A stretch of DNA of 13,895 bases from UBA2922 sp035352555 (lineage in GTDB: Bacteria; Bacillota; Clostridia; Oscillospirales; Oscillospiraceae). Below the pieces are notes generated by a model that had not been told where the DNA came from, searched no databases, and worked only from the letters and a program-made list of their open reading frames with translations. The stretch's first letter is position 1. Each line of letters starts with the position of its first letter. Location of the stretch: assembly GCA_035352555.1 (NCBI GenBank), contig DAOPXW010000049.1, positions 1-13,895 of the forward strand, written 5' to 3'. Below, one piece after another: positions 7,268 through 13,863 of the stretch. Made by a program: the position numbers and the translations under genes.

Positions 7268-7356
7268 AGGGGTGCTGGATTGTTCCGGCTGAGACGGTGC
7301 GAATGGAAGCCCGAGACCCTCGAACCTGATCCGGGTAATGCCGGCGTAGGAAGGCG
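7268..7356 (+). promoter_or_regulatory. TPP riboswitch (THI element)
   Basis: The conserved aptamer blocks occur in order: GGGGTGC, CTGGA/TCCGG stem, GGCTGAGA, a variable arm, GACCC closing the helix with GGGG, GAACCTGATCCGGGTAATGCC and GGCGTAGGAAGG. These are the diagnostic pyrimidine- and diphosphate-binding sequences of the TPP riboswitch class. The 3' block reads TAGGAAGG where TAGGGAA is usual, and P1 pairing with the 5' flank is weak. A terminator at 7375-7407 follows, so TPP is expected to switch off thiMED-cytX by transcription termination. GGAAGCCCG (7305-7313) could pair, with one bulge, with CGGGTTCC of the terminator to form an antiterminator (inference). Confidence 0.95.
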
Positions 7357-7374
7357 CGTCCCTGCGGTTTTCGA

Positions 7375-7407
7375 CGGGTTCCAAATTTGGAACCCGCCTT
7401 ATTTTTT
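7375..7407 (+). terminator. Riboswitch-controlled terminator before thiM
   Basis: CGGGTTCC AAATTT GGAACCCG forms an 8-bp or longer stem, followed by CCTTATTTTTT. It lies 19 nt after the aptamer and 21 nt before the thiM ATG, the usual position of an expression platform. Confidence 0.88.
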
Positions 7408-7427
7408 GCCCTGAAAGGAGAAAGCAT

Positions 7428-8255
7428 ATGAGTTTTGAGAACTGTATGCGCAACGTGCGCTCGGCTTGCCCGCTGATCCACAATATCACCAACTATGTTA
7501 CGGTCAACGACGTGGCAAATATCCTGCTGGCCTGCGGGGGCAGCCCCATCATGGCCGACAGCCCGGAGGAGGCGGAGGACATCGCCGTCATCTGTGGGGG
7601 GCTGAATATCAACATCGGCACCCTCAACGCCGCCACCATCCCGGCCATGCTCATCGCCGGAAAAAAGGCAGGCGAGCTTGGCCACCCTGTCCTCCTCGAT
7701 CCCGTGGGCGCGGGGGCCAGCCGCCTGCGCACGGAAACGGCCCTGCGGCTCATCCGGGAGCTGCGCCTTGCCGCCATCCGGGGCAATATCTCGGAAATCC
7801 GGACGCTGGCGCTGGGTGCGGGCTCCACCAGAGGCGTGGACGCCGATGTGGGCGACGCCGTGACGGAGGAGAATCTCGCCGCGTCTGTGGGGTTCGTCAA
7901 AGCCTTTGCCCGGGAGCGGGGCTGCATTGCCGCCGTCACCGGGGCCATCGACCTCGTCTCCGACGGGGACAGCTGCTATGTCATCCGCAACGGACGGCCG
8001 GAGATGGGCCAAATCACCGGCACGGGCTGCCAGCTTTCCGCCCTGATGACGGCCTATCTCACCGCGAATCCGGACAACCGCCTTGAGGCGGCGGCGGCGG
8101 CCGTGTGCCTCATGGGCCTCGCGGGGGAGACGGGCTTTCAGAGGATGCTCCCGGGCGACGGCAACTCCACTTACAGGAATCGCATCATCGACGCGGTTTA
8201 CAACATGACCCCGGCGGAGCTCACCGCCGGCGCAAAATTTGAAAGGATATTATGA
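7428..8255 (+). CDS. thiM: Hydroxyethylthiazole kinase
   Basis: ThiM phosphorylates 4-methyl-5-(2-hydroxyethyl)thiazole, salvaging the thiazole half of thiamine. The 275-residue protein is full length, with PLIHNITNYVTVNDVAN at the N-terminus, GGSPIMADSPEEAEDI, LLDPVGAGAS, RGNISEI, and GQITGTGCQLSALMTAY with Cys201 in the ribokinase-like anion-hole motif. AAAGGAG lies 8 nt before the ATG. It is the first gene under the TPP riboswitch. Its stop overlaps the thiE start as ATGA, so the two are translationally coupled. Confidence 0.97.
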   Translation: MSFENCMRNVRSACPLIHNITNYVTVNDVANILLACGGSPIMADSPEEAEDIAVICGGLNINIGTLNAATIPAMLIAGKKAGELGHPVLLDPVGAGASRLRTETALRLIRELRLAAIRGNISEIRTLALGAGSTRGVDADVGDAVTEENLAASVGFVKAFARERGCIAAVTGAIDLVSDGDSCYVIRNGRPEMGQITGTGCQLSALMTAYLTANPDNRLEAAAAAVCLMGLAGETGFQRMLPGDGNSTYRNRIIDAVYNMTPAELTAGAKFERIL

Positions 8256-8890
8256 ACTGCGATAGAAACGACCTTTTGCTTTACGCCGTGACCGACCGGA
8301 GCTGGCTGCGCGGCGGGACACTGTACGAGCAGGTGGAAAAAGCCCTTCAGGGCGGGGCCACCATGCTGCAGCTCCGGGAAAAGGAGCTCTGCGAGAAAGC
8401 CTTTTTGGAGGAGGCAAAGCGTATCAAAGCCCTCTGCCGGTACTACGGCGTGCCGTTCATCGTCAACGACAGCGTCACCGTCGCCGCCGCCGTGGGCGCG
8501 GACGGCGTCCATGTCGGCCAGAGCGACAGGGAGGCGGGCTCCGTCCGGGAAGCGCTCGGCCGGGACAGAATCGTCGGCGTCTCCGCCCAGACGGTGGAGC
8601 AGGCGCTTCTCGCCGAAAAACGGGGCGCGGACTACCTCGGCGTGGGGGCCGTGTTCCCCACCGGCACCAAGACCGACGCCGCGGAGGTCTCCTATGACAC
8701 GCTGCGCGCCATCTGCGGGGCGGTGCGCATCCCCGTCGTCGCCATCGGCGGCATCGGGCTTCACAACGTCATGGAGCTCCGCGGCTCCGGCATCTGCGGG
8801 GTCTCGGTGGTGAGCGCCATTTTCGCCGCGGAGGATATCACGAAAGCAACAAAGGAACTGAAAGCAAAAACGCTCGAAATGCTCGGATAA
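8252..8890 (+). CDS. thiE: Thiamine-phosphate synthase
   Basis: ThiE joins HMP pyrophosphate from ThiD to thiazole phosphate from ThiM, releasing pyrophosphate and giving thiamine monophosphate. The 212-residue TIM-barrel protein shows LYAVTDRSWL at the first strand, GGATMLQLREKE (pyrophosphate site), PFIVNDSVTVAAAVGADGVHVGQSD, GVGAVFPTGTKTDA and PVVAIGGIG near the phosphate-binding end. VNDS stands where many members have NDR or NDD. ATG overlaps the thiM stop (ATGA), with GAAAGGA just upstream. A 79-nt gap containing a hairpin separates it from thiD. Confidence 0.97.
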   Translation: MNCDRNDLLLYAVTDRSWLRGGTLYEQVEKALQGGATMLQLREKELCEKAFLEEAKRIKALCRYYGVPFIVNDSVTVAAAVGADGVHVGQSDREAGSVREALGRDRIVGVSAQTVEQALLAEKRGADYLGVGAVFPTGTKTDAAEVSYDTLRAICGAVRIPVVAIGGIGLHNVMELRGSGICGVSVVSAIFAAEDITKATKELKAKTLEMLG

Positions 8891-8901
8891 ACTGTCAGAC
8901 C

Positions 8902-8934
8902 AGCGGCGCATCGGGGGCACCACCCTGTGCCGCT
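8902..8934 (+). other. Intercistronic hairpin between thiE and thiD
   Basis: AGCGGCGCA (8902-8910) pairs with TGTGCCGCT (8926-8934) over 9 bp with one G-U, around a 15-nt loop holding GGGGG and CCC that could pair further. It is followed by TTTACAAAATTA and not a T-run, so full termination is unlikely. It may stabilise mRNA ends or slow polymerase between the two halves of the operon. The function is not known. Confidence 0.5.
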
Positions 8935-8969
8935 TTACAAAATTAGTGCTGATCTTGAAAGGAGAGACC

Positions 8970-9761
8970 ATGAAAACAGCATTAACAATCGCCGGAAGCG
9001 ATTCCAGCGGAGGCGCCGGCATCCAGGCAGATATCAAGACCATGACCGCAAACGGCGTATACGCCATGAGCGCCATCACGGCCCTGACCGCCCAGAATAC
9101 GACCGGCGTGCAAGGCATCTTTGAAGTGACCCCGGAATTTCTGGCCCAGCAGCTCGACTGCGTGTTCACCGATATCCGGCCCGACGCCGTGAAGATCGGC
9201 ATGGTCTCGTCCTCCGCCCTCATCCGCGTCATCGCGGAAAAGCTCCGCCAGTACAGGGCGGAGAATGTGGTCGTCGACCCCGTAATGGTGGCCACCAGCG
9301 GCGCGAAGCTCATTTCGGATGCCGCCGTCGAAACGCTCCGGTCGGAACTTCTGCCCCTCGCCGCGGTGGCGACGCCCAACATCCCGGAGACGGAAGTCCT
9401 CTCCGGCATGAAAGTCGCCTCGCCTTCCGAAATGATCGCCGCCGCCAGGGCCATCAGCGAAAAATACGGCTGCGCCGTGCTGTGCAAGGGCGGGCATCAG
9501 CTAAACGACGCCAACGACCTCCTGTGGCGAAACGGCGGGTATACCTGGTTTAACGGAGCCCGCATCGACAACCCCAACACCCACGGCACGGGCTGCACCC
9601 TGTCCTCGGCCATCGCGTCAAACCTGGCCAAGGGACGGGGCCTCGACGAATCGGTGGAGCGGGCCAAACGCTACCTCTCCGGCGCACTTTCCGCCATGCT
9701 GGACCTGGGCAGCGGCAGCGGCCCCATGGACCACGCCTTCGCCATCGACGGCGAATACTGA
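8970..9761 (+). CDS. thiD: Hydroxymethylpyrimidine/phosphomethylpyrimidine kinase
   Basis: ThiD phosphorylates HMP and then HMP phosphate to give the pyrophosphate used by ThiE. The 263-residue protein starts with LTIAGSDSSGGAGIQADIKT, the family hallmark, and continues with GVYAMSAITALTAQNT, DAVKIGMV, VVDPVMVATSG, TPNIPETEVLSG, VLCKGGH and HGTGCTLSSAIASNLA with the ribokinase anion-hole motif. ATG 8970 is chosen because GAAAGGAG sits 5 nt upstream; in-frame sequence further upstream lies before that site. It is third in the TPP-controlled operon and 13 nt before cytX. Confidence 0.97.
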   Translation: MKTALTIAGSDSSGGAGIQADIKTMTANGVYAMSAITALTAQNTTGVQGIFEVTPEFLAQQLDCVFTDIRPDAVKIGMVSSSALIRVIAEKLRQYRAENVVVDPVMVATSGAKLISDAAVETLRSELLPLAAVATPNIPETEVLSGMKVASPSEMIAAARAISEKYGCAVLCKGGHQLNDANDLLWRNGGYTWFNGARIDNPNTHGTGCTLSSAIASNLAKGRGLDESVERAKRYLSGALSAMLDLGSGSGPMDHAFAIDGEY

Positions 9762-9774
9762 GGGGGGCGGGGAA

Positions 9775-10968
9775 ATGGAAACAAAAAGGACCTCGCTTTT
9801 CGCCAACGGCCTCATCTGGTTCGGCGCGGGCGTGTCGCTGGCGGAAATCATCACCGGCACCTATTTCGCGCCCCTGGGCATGGGAAAGGGTCTGCTGGCC
9901 ATTCTGCTGGGCCATCTCATCGGCGCGGCGCTGCTGTTCTTCGCGGGGCTCATCGGGGCCCGAACCCGGAAAAGCGCCATGGAGACCGTAAAGCGCAGCT
10001 TCGGCCAAAAGGGCTGCCTGCTGTTCGCGGCGCTGAACGTCACCCAGCTGGTGGGCTGGACGGCCATCATGATCTACGACGGGTCACTGGCCGCGGCGGG
10101 CATCTTCTCCGGCGGGGCGTGGATCTGGTGCCTCGTCATCGGCGCGCTCATCGTGCTGTGGATCGTCATCGGCATCCGGAATCTCGATAAGATCAATATC
10201 GTCGCCATGGCGGCGCTGCTTGTGCTCACAATCATTCTCTGCAAGGTCATCTTCTTCTCCGGCGCAAGCCCCGTTGCCGCTATGGACGATTCCCTGTCCT
10301 TCGGCGCGGCGGTGGAGCTCGCCGTGGCCATGCCGCTTTCCTGGCTGCCGCTCATCAGCGACTACACCCGCGAGGCGGAAAAACCCGCCGCGGCCACGGC
10401 GGTGAGCGTGGGGGTCTATTCCCTCGCCAGCATCTGGATGTATGTCATCGGTATGGGCGCCGCCATCTTCACCGGCGAAACGGATATCGCGCAAATCCTG
10501 CTGAAAGCGGGCCTGAGCGTGGCGGCGCTGGTCATCGTCGTGTTTTCCACCGTCACCACCACCTTTCTGGATGCCTTTTCCGCGGGCGTCTCCAGCGAGA
10601 CCATCTCGAAAAAGCTGCGGGGCAAGCCCGCCGCCATCGCGGTGACTGTGATCGGCACCGCCGCGGCCATGCTGTGGAATATGGACAACATCACAAACTT
10701 CCTCTATCTCATCGGCTCCGTGTTCGCCCCCATGATCGCGGTGCAGACGGCGGATTTCTTCCTGCTCCGGCGGGACGGCTCCGCCCGGGATTACGACTGG
10801 GCGAACCTTGTTATCTGGGTCCTGGGCTTCGGCTTCTACCGCCTGCTCATGACCCTTCCCGCCGCGCCCGTGGGTTACACCGCCGTCGACATGGCGGTCA
10901 CGGCACTTTTGTGCGTGGCCTATCGGAAGTTCGCCTGCGGGAATAAAAAAGGGGAGCGGTGCGCCTGA
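9775..10968 (+). CDS. cytX: NCS1-family transporter CytX, putative HMP permease
   Basis: A 397-residue integral membrane protein with about twelve hydrophobic stretches, resembling the nucleobase:cation symporter-1 family (CodB/CytX). The N-terminal block LIWFGAGVSLAEIITGTYFA and the mid-protein SWLPLISDYTREA are typical of this family. CytX genes are commonly found under TPP riboswitches beside thiM, thiE and thiD and are assigned to uptake of the pyrimidine HMP; the substrate here rests on that context and not on a binding motif. GC-rich purine stretches (GGGGGGCGGGG) precede the ATG. It is the last gene of the operon. Confidence 0.9.
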   Translation: METKRTSLFANGLIWFGAGVSLAEIITGTYFAPLGMGKGLLAILLGHLIGAALLFFAGLIGARTRKSAMETVKRSFGQKGCLLFAALNVTQLVGWTAIMIYDGSLAAAGIFSGGAWIWCLVIGALIVLWIVIGIRNLDKINIVAMAALLVLTIILCKVIFFSGASPVAAMDDSLSFGAAVELAVAMPLSWLPLISDYTREAEKPAAATAVSVGVYSLASIWMYVIGMGAAIFTGETDIAQILLKAGLSVAALVIVVFSTVTTTFLDAFSAGVSSETISKKLRGKPAAIAVTVIGTAAAMLWNMDNITNFLYLIGSVFAPMIAVQTADFFLLRRDGSARDYDWANLVIWVLGFGFYRLLMTLPAAPVGYTAVDMAVTALLCVAYRKFACGNKKGERCA

Positions 10969-10969
10969 G

Positions 10970-11027
10970 AAAGCGCATTATTTGCCGGTAAGGCATTTTT
11001 CACGCAAATTTCAAGTCAGTGCGCTTT
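10970..11027 (+). terminator. Weak candidate end structure of the thiamine operon
   Basis: AAAGCGCA (10970-10977) can pair with TGCGCTTT (11020-11027) over 8 bp. The 42-nt loop holds a small hairpin TGCC-GGTAA-GGCA (10983-10995) followed at once by five T. The small stem alone is too short for a confident intrinsic terminator. If it fails, cytX transcripts would end at 11119-11154. Confidence 0.3.
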
Positions 11028-11061
11028 GAATCCGTTGAAAACATACAAAAATTGCGGTTTT

Positions 11062-11073
11062 GGCAAATTTGCC
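11062..11073. promoter_or_regulatory. 12-bp perfect palindrome abutting a promoter, possible operator
   Basis: GGCAAATTTGCC is a perfect palindrome ending exactly at the base before the -35 TTGACA. This position is common for activator or repressor sites. I cannot assign it to a known regulator; it does not match the GlnR pattern TGTNA-N7-TNACA. Confidence 0.4.
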
Positions 11074-11104
11074 TTGACAAATAGCGTTGACGGACGCATA
11101 TTAT
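11074..11104 (+). promoter_or_regulatory. Promoter upstream of the small membrane protein and amt genes
   Basis: Perfect -35 TTGACA (11074-11079). The -10 is not exact: CATATT at 11097-11102 gives 17 bp and TATTAT at 11099-11104 gives 19 bp. Transcription would start near 11110, only about 10 nt before the stem of a strong terminator. The operon must therefore read through it or use another promoter. Confidence 0.55.
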
Positions 11105-11118
11105 AACGCATAGAGCAA

Positions 11119-11154
11119 AGGCGCTGTAAGGGAAACCTTACGGCGCCTCTTTTT
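11119..11154 (+). terminator. Strong intrinsic terminator or leader attenuator
   Basis: 13-bp stem AGGCGCTGTAAGG/CCTTACGGCGCCT (one G-U) with a stable GAAA tetraloop, followed by CTTTTTATTTT. It could end cytX transcripts, end a roughly 45-nt RNA from the promoter at 11074-11104, or act as an attenuator for the downstream amt genes. The remaining leader, 11155-11247, holds a CCGGC/GCCGG short stem (11206-11210 with 11224-11228) close to the ribosome binding site. Confidence 0.85.
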
Positions 11155-11247
11155 ATTTTCCGGCAAAAAAAGAGAGGGGGCCAGATTTTCTGCCCCGGAT
11201 TCAAACCGGCGATTTAAAAAACAGCCGGACAGGGAGGAGGTTTTTAC

Positions 11248-11541
11248 ATGAAGAAACAGCCAAGTACGCCAGAAGTCGAAGGAAGCAAAGTGCTTTCAAT
11301 TTGGGCCCTCTATTTTGTCGCGGGCCTGGTAATTCTTTCGGGCACCTGCTTTAGTGTGATCAGTATCATGAACGACGTTCGCCTGACCGTCCTCACATCG
11401 CAGATTCCCGGTTATCTCTTCGGTGTTGTTGTAATATTCCTCGGACTTCGAAGCCTGATTGCGGTAAGGAAACTGAAAAACGAGGTCTACAAACCCGCAT
11501 CAAGATTCAGTTGGAGTAATTTCAAACAGAGCAAAAGCTGA
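11248..11541 (+). CDS. Small two-helix membrane protein of unknown function
   Basis: I do not recognise this 97-residue protein. It has a polar N-terminus with lysines, hydrophobic helix 1 at about residues 15-40, a short loop (NDVRLTVLTSQ), helix 2 at about 53-73, and a basic tail (RKLKNEVYKPASRFSW). By the positive-inside rule both ends face the cytoplasm. The ribosome binding site is very strong (GGGAGGAGG, 7 nt before ATG) and the codon pattern is gene-like, so it is probably real. It lies 44 nt ahead of the ammonium transporter in the same direction with no terminator between, so the two are probably co-transcribed. A role in ammonium transport is a guess from position only. Confidence 0.75.
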   Translation: MKKQPSTPEVEGSKVLSIWALYFVAGLVILSGTCFSVISIMNDVRLTVLTSQIPGYLFGVVVIFLGLRSLIAVRKLKNEVYKPASRFSWSNFKQSKS

Positions 11542-11585
11542 GCTAGAGAGCATGAAACCAGTCAATATTTTTATGAGGTGATAGT

Positions 11586-13759
11586 ATGAAGAAAGCAAAG
11601 AAAATCCTGGGTATGCTGGTCGTTGTACTGCTTGTCGCATCACTGCTTGCCATCGCGGCGTTTGCCGAAGGCGCCGACCCGACCGGCGCGTCCTATACGG
11701 CGCTTNNNNNNNNNNNNNNNNNNNNNNNNNNNNNNNNNNNNNNNNNNNNNNNNNNNNNNNNNNNNNNNNNNNNNNNNNNNNNNNNNNNNNNNNNNNNNNN
11801 NNNNNCATCGCGGCGTTTGCCGAAGGCGCCGACCCGACCGGCGCGTCCTATACGGCGCTTACGGGCAATGAAACGCTTTCCGATGTCGCAACAACGGCGA
11901 ATCAGGCCCTGTATGGGGCAAACTATACCTGGGTCATGATCTGCGCATTTATGGTCTTCTTCTTCCAATGCGGCTTCGCAATGGTTGAAACCGGCTTCTG
12001 CCGCGGAAAAAACGCGGCCCACACGATGACGATGAACTTCATGGTCTTCCTCGTCGGCGCGGTCGGTTACTTTCTTGTCGGCTTCGCCCTTCAGATGGGC
12101 GGCTCGGGCGGTGCTCCGGGCCTTGGCTCCGGCGGTTCTGCCCTGAATGGGCTGCTCTTAATCCCGGGCCTCGGCGGCATTCTCGGCTATAAGGGCTTTT
12201 TGCTCAGCGGCACCTACGATGCCGGCGTCTATGCGCTGTTCTTCTTCGAGATGGTGTTTATGGACACGACGGTCACGATCCCGACCGGCGCAATGGCCGA
12301 ACGCGTCAAGTATTCCGCCGTCGTGATCACATCCTTCTTTATTTCGATGCTTTTGTATCCCCTTTACGGCAACTGGGTCTGGGGCGGCGGCTGGCTCTCT
12401 ACCCTTGGCAAAAACTTCGGCCTTGGCCACGGCGTTGTGGACTTCGCCGGTTCGGGCGTCGTGCACTGCATGGGCGGCATGGTCGCGCTGGCGGGCGCAA
12501 TCGTCATCGGCCCCCGCATCGGCAAGTTTAAAAAGGACGGTACCTCGAGAGCCTTCCCCGGGCATAATATCCCAATGGCGATTATCGGCACGATCATTCT
12601 GTTCTTCTGCTGGTTCTCCTTCAACGCGGGCTCAACGCTGAATTCCGCGGACTACCGGCTTGCGGTCGTCGCCACCAACACGATGATCGCCGGTGCCGTC
12701 GGCGGCCTTGTCGCGATGTTCTATATGTGGATCAAGTTCGGTAAGCCCGACCCTTCGATGACTGCCAACGGCACGCTCGCGGGCCTTGTCGCCATCACCG
12801 CTCCCTGTGCGTTCGTCAATGGGATCTCTTCCGCAATTATCGGGCTCATCGCCGGCATCCTTGTGTGTTTGGCCGTCCCCTTCTTTGAGAACAAGTGGAA
12901 GCTCGACGACCCCGTCGGCGCCATATCGGTTCACGGCGTCAACGGTATGTGGGGCATCATCGCCACCGGCCTGTTCGCGGATGGAAAATACGGCGGCGGC
13001 CTGAACGGAGTATCCGGAAATGTGGCCGGCCTGTTCTACGGCGGCAGTTCTCAGTTCCTCGCGCAGCTGATCGCCTGCGGCGTCCTCATCGTGTGGGGCT
13101 TCGGCGTATCTTTCCTCTTCTTCAAGCTTCTTGACAAGGTGTGGGGGCTCAGGGTGGATCCCGAAGTCGAGCTTGAAGGTCTCGATATTCCTGAAATGGG
13201 CGTACTCGCCTATCCCGACAGTCAGCTCGTCAGAGGCGAGCTGGACTTCGATTCCGCCGACAATGCGGAGATCAGGCAGCTTCGCAGGTTCAAGACCTAT
13301 TCACTTCCGCAAAAGATGCCTGAACCCAAGGTCAGCGCAGACAAGGCCGTTCCGATTCAGCTCGTCACGGAGCCGGCGACCGCGGTCGGATCCGACATAA
13401 AGATCACCAAGATTGAAATCATTACGAAACAGAGCAAATTTGAAGCGCTGAAAGTCGCAATGAACAATATCGGCGTAACCGGCATGACCGTGACTCAGGT
13501 GCTGGGCTGCGGTATGCAGAAGGGCACGACCGAATATTATCGCGGCGTCGAAACCGAGGTCAATCTCCTGCCGAAGGTACAGGTCGAAATCGTCGTGGCA
13601 AAGGTTCCGGTCAGGGCGGTCATCGAGGCCGCCAAGGGTGTCCTGTACACCGGCCACATGGGTGACGGCAAGATCTTCGTCTACAACGTTGAGAACGTCG
13701 TCAAAGTCCGTACGGGCGAGGAAGGCTACGACGCGCTGCAGGACGAGGATAATCCGTAA
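11586..13759 (+). CDS. amt: Ammonium transporter with C-terminal PII domain (broken by an assembly gap)
   Basis: When the N gap and the duplicated 55 bases (11706-11860) are removed, one frame of 672 codons results: 40 before and 632 after. Residues 1-27 are a signal peptide ending in AAFA. About 55-465 form the Amt channel: GAMAERVKYS, NWVWGGGW, Asp234 and His242 in DFAGSGVVH, SFNAGS, and the second twin His398 in VHGVNGMWG, matching E. coli AmtB Asp160, His168 and His318. After a linker of about 85 residues, 551-672 are a PII domain with MQKG, T-loop, LPK, TGHMGDGKIFV and RTGEE. By alignment Thr605 replaces the uridylylated Tyr51. It should conduct ammonium and gate itself through its own PII domain, responding to nucleotides and 2-oxoglutarate. 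The ribosome binding site is GAGGTG, 5 nt before ATG. Confidence 0.92.
11651..11705 (+). repeat. Left copy of a 55-bp duplication flanking the gap
   Basis: These 55 bases (starting CATCGCGGCGTTTGC, ending TACGGCGCTT) are identical to 11806-11860. They encode the end of the Amt signal peptide and the first mature residues. The copy abuts the N-run directly. Confidence 0.97.
11706..11805. other. Assembly gap of exactly 100 N
   Basis: A run of 100 N, the conventional placeholder for a gap of unknown size. Identical 55-base ends on both sides suggest that the two contigs overlap and that no sequence is missing. Confidence 0.98.
11806..11860 (+). repeat. Right copy of the 55-bp duplication flanking the gap
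   Basis: Exact copy of 11651-11705, beginning at the first base after the N-run. It continues as ACGGGCAATG, which restores the Amt frame if this copy and the gap are dropped. Confidence 0.97.
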
Positions 13760-13779
13760 TCCCTCCGCAAATGGATACG

Positions 13780-13840
13780 ATGCTCCCCTGATAAGAGGCC
13801 GTGAAAGAAAAGTCACCGGAACTTATCAAGGGAGCATTTT
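13780..13840 (+). terminator. Long hairpin after amt, likely terminator
   Basis: Arms ATGCTCCCCTGATAAG (13780-13795) and CTTATCAAGGGAGCAT (13822-13837) pair at 15 of 16 positions. The loop has 26 nt, in which GTGA/TCAC can pair again. TTT follows. It starts 21 nt after the amt stop. Confidence 0.65.
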
Positions 13841-13863
13841 CGAGCGCCGCCCCGCCGCATAAA

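Noticed and set aside
7136..7492. N-terminal extension of proB to a 381-residue frame
   Set aside because: It crosses the proBA promoter and the divergent riboswitch. The kinase domain starts normally at MLKDTKTIVFKVG.
6768..8012. 414-codon minus-strand frame spanning proB, the riboswitch and thiM
   Set aside because: It would run through the TPP riboswitch, two promoters and the start of proB in the wrong frame.
8198..9487. 429-codon minus-strand frame over thiE and thiD
   Set aside because: Antisense to two well-conserved thiamine genes, with no recognisable domain.
11125..11144. GlnR-type nitrogen operator in TGTAAGGGAAACCTTACG
   Set aside because: The spacing does not match TGTNA-N7-TNACA and the symmetry is explained by the terminator stem.
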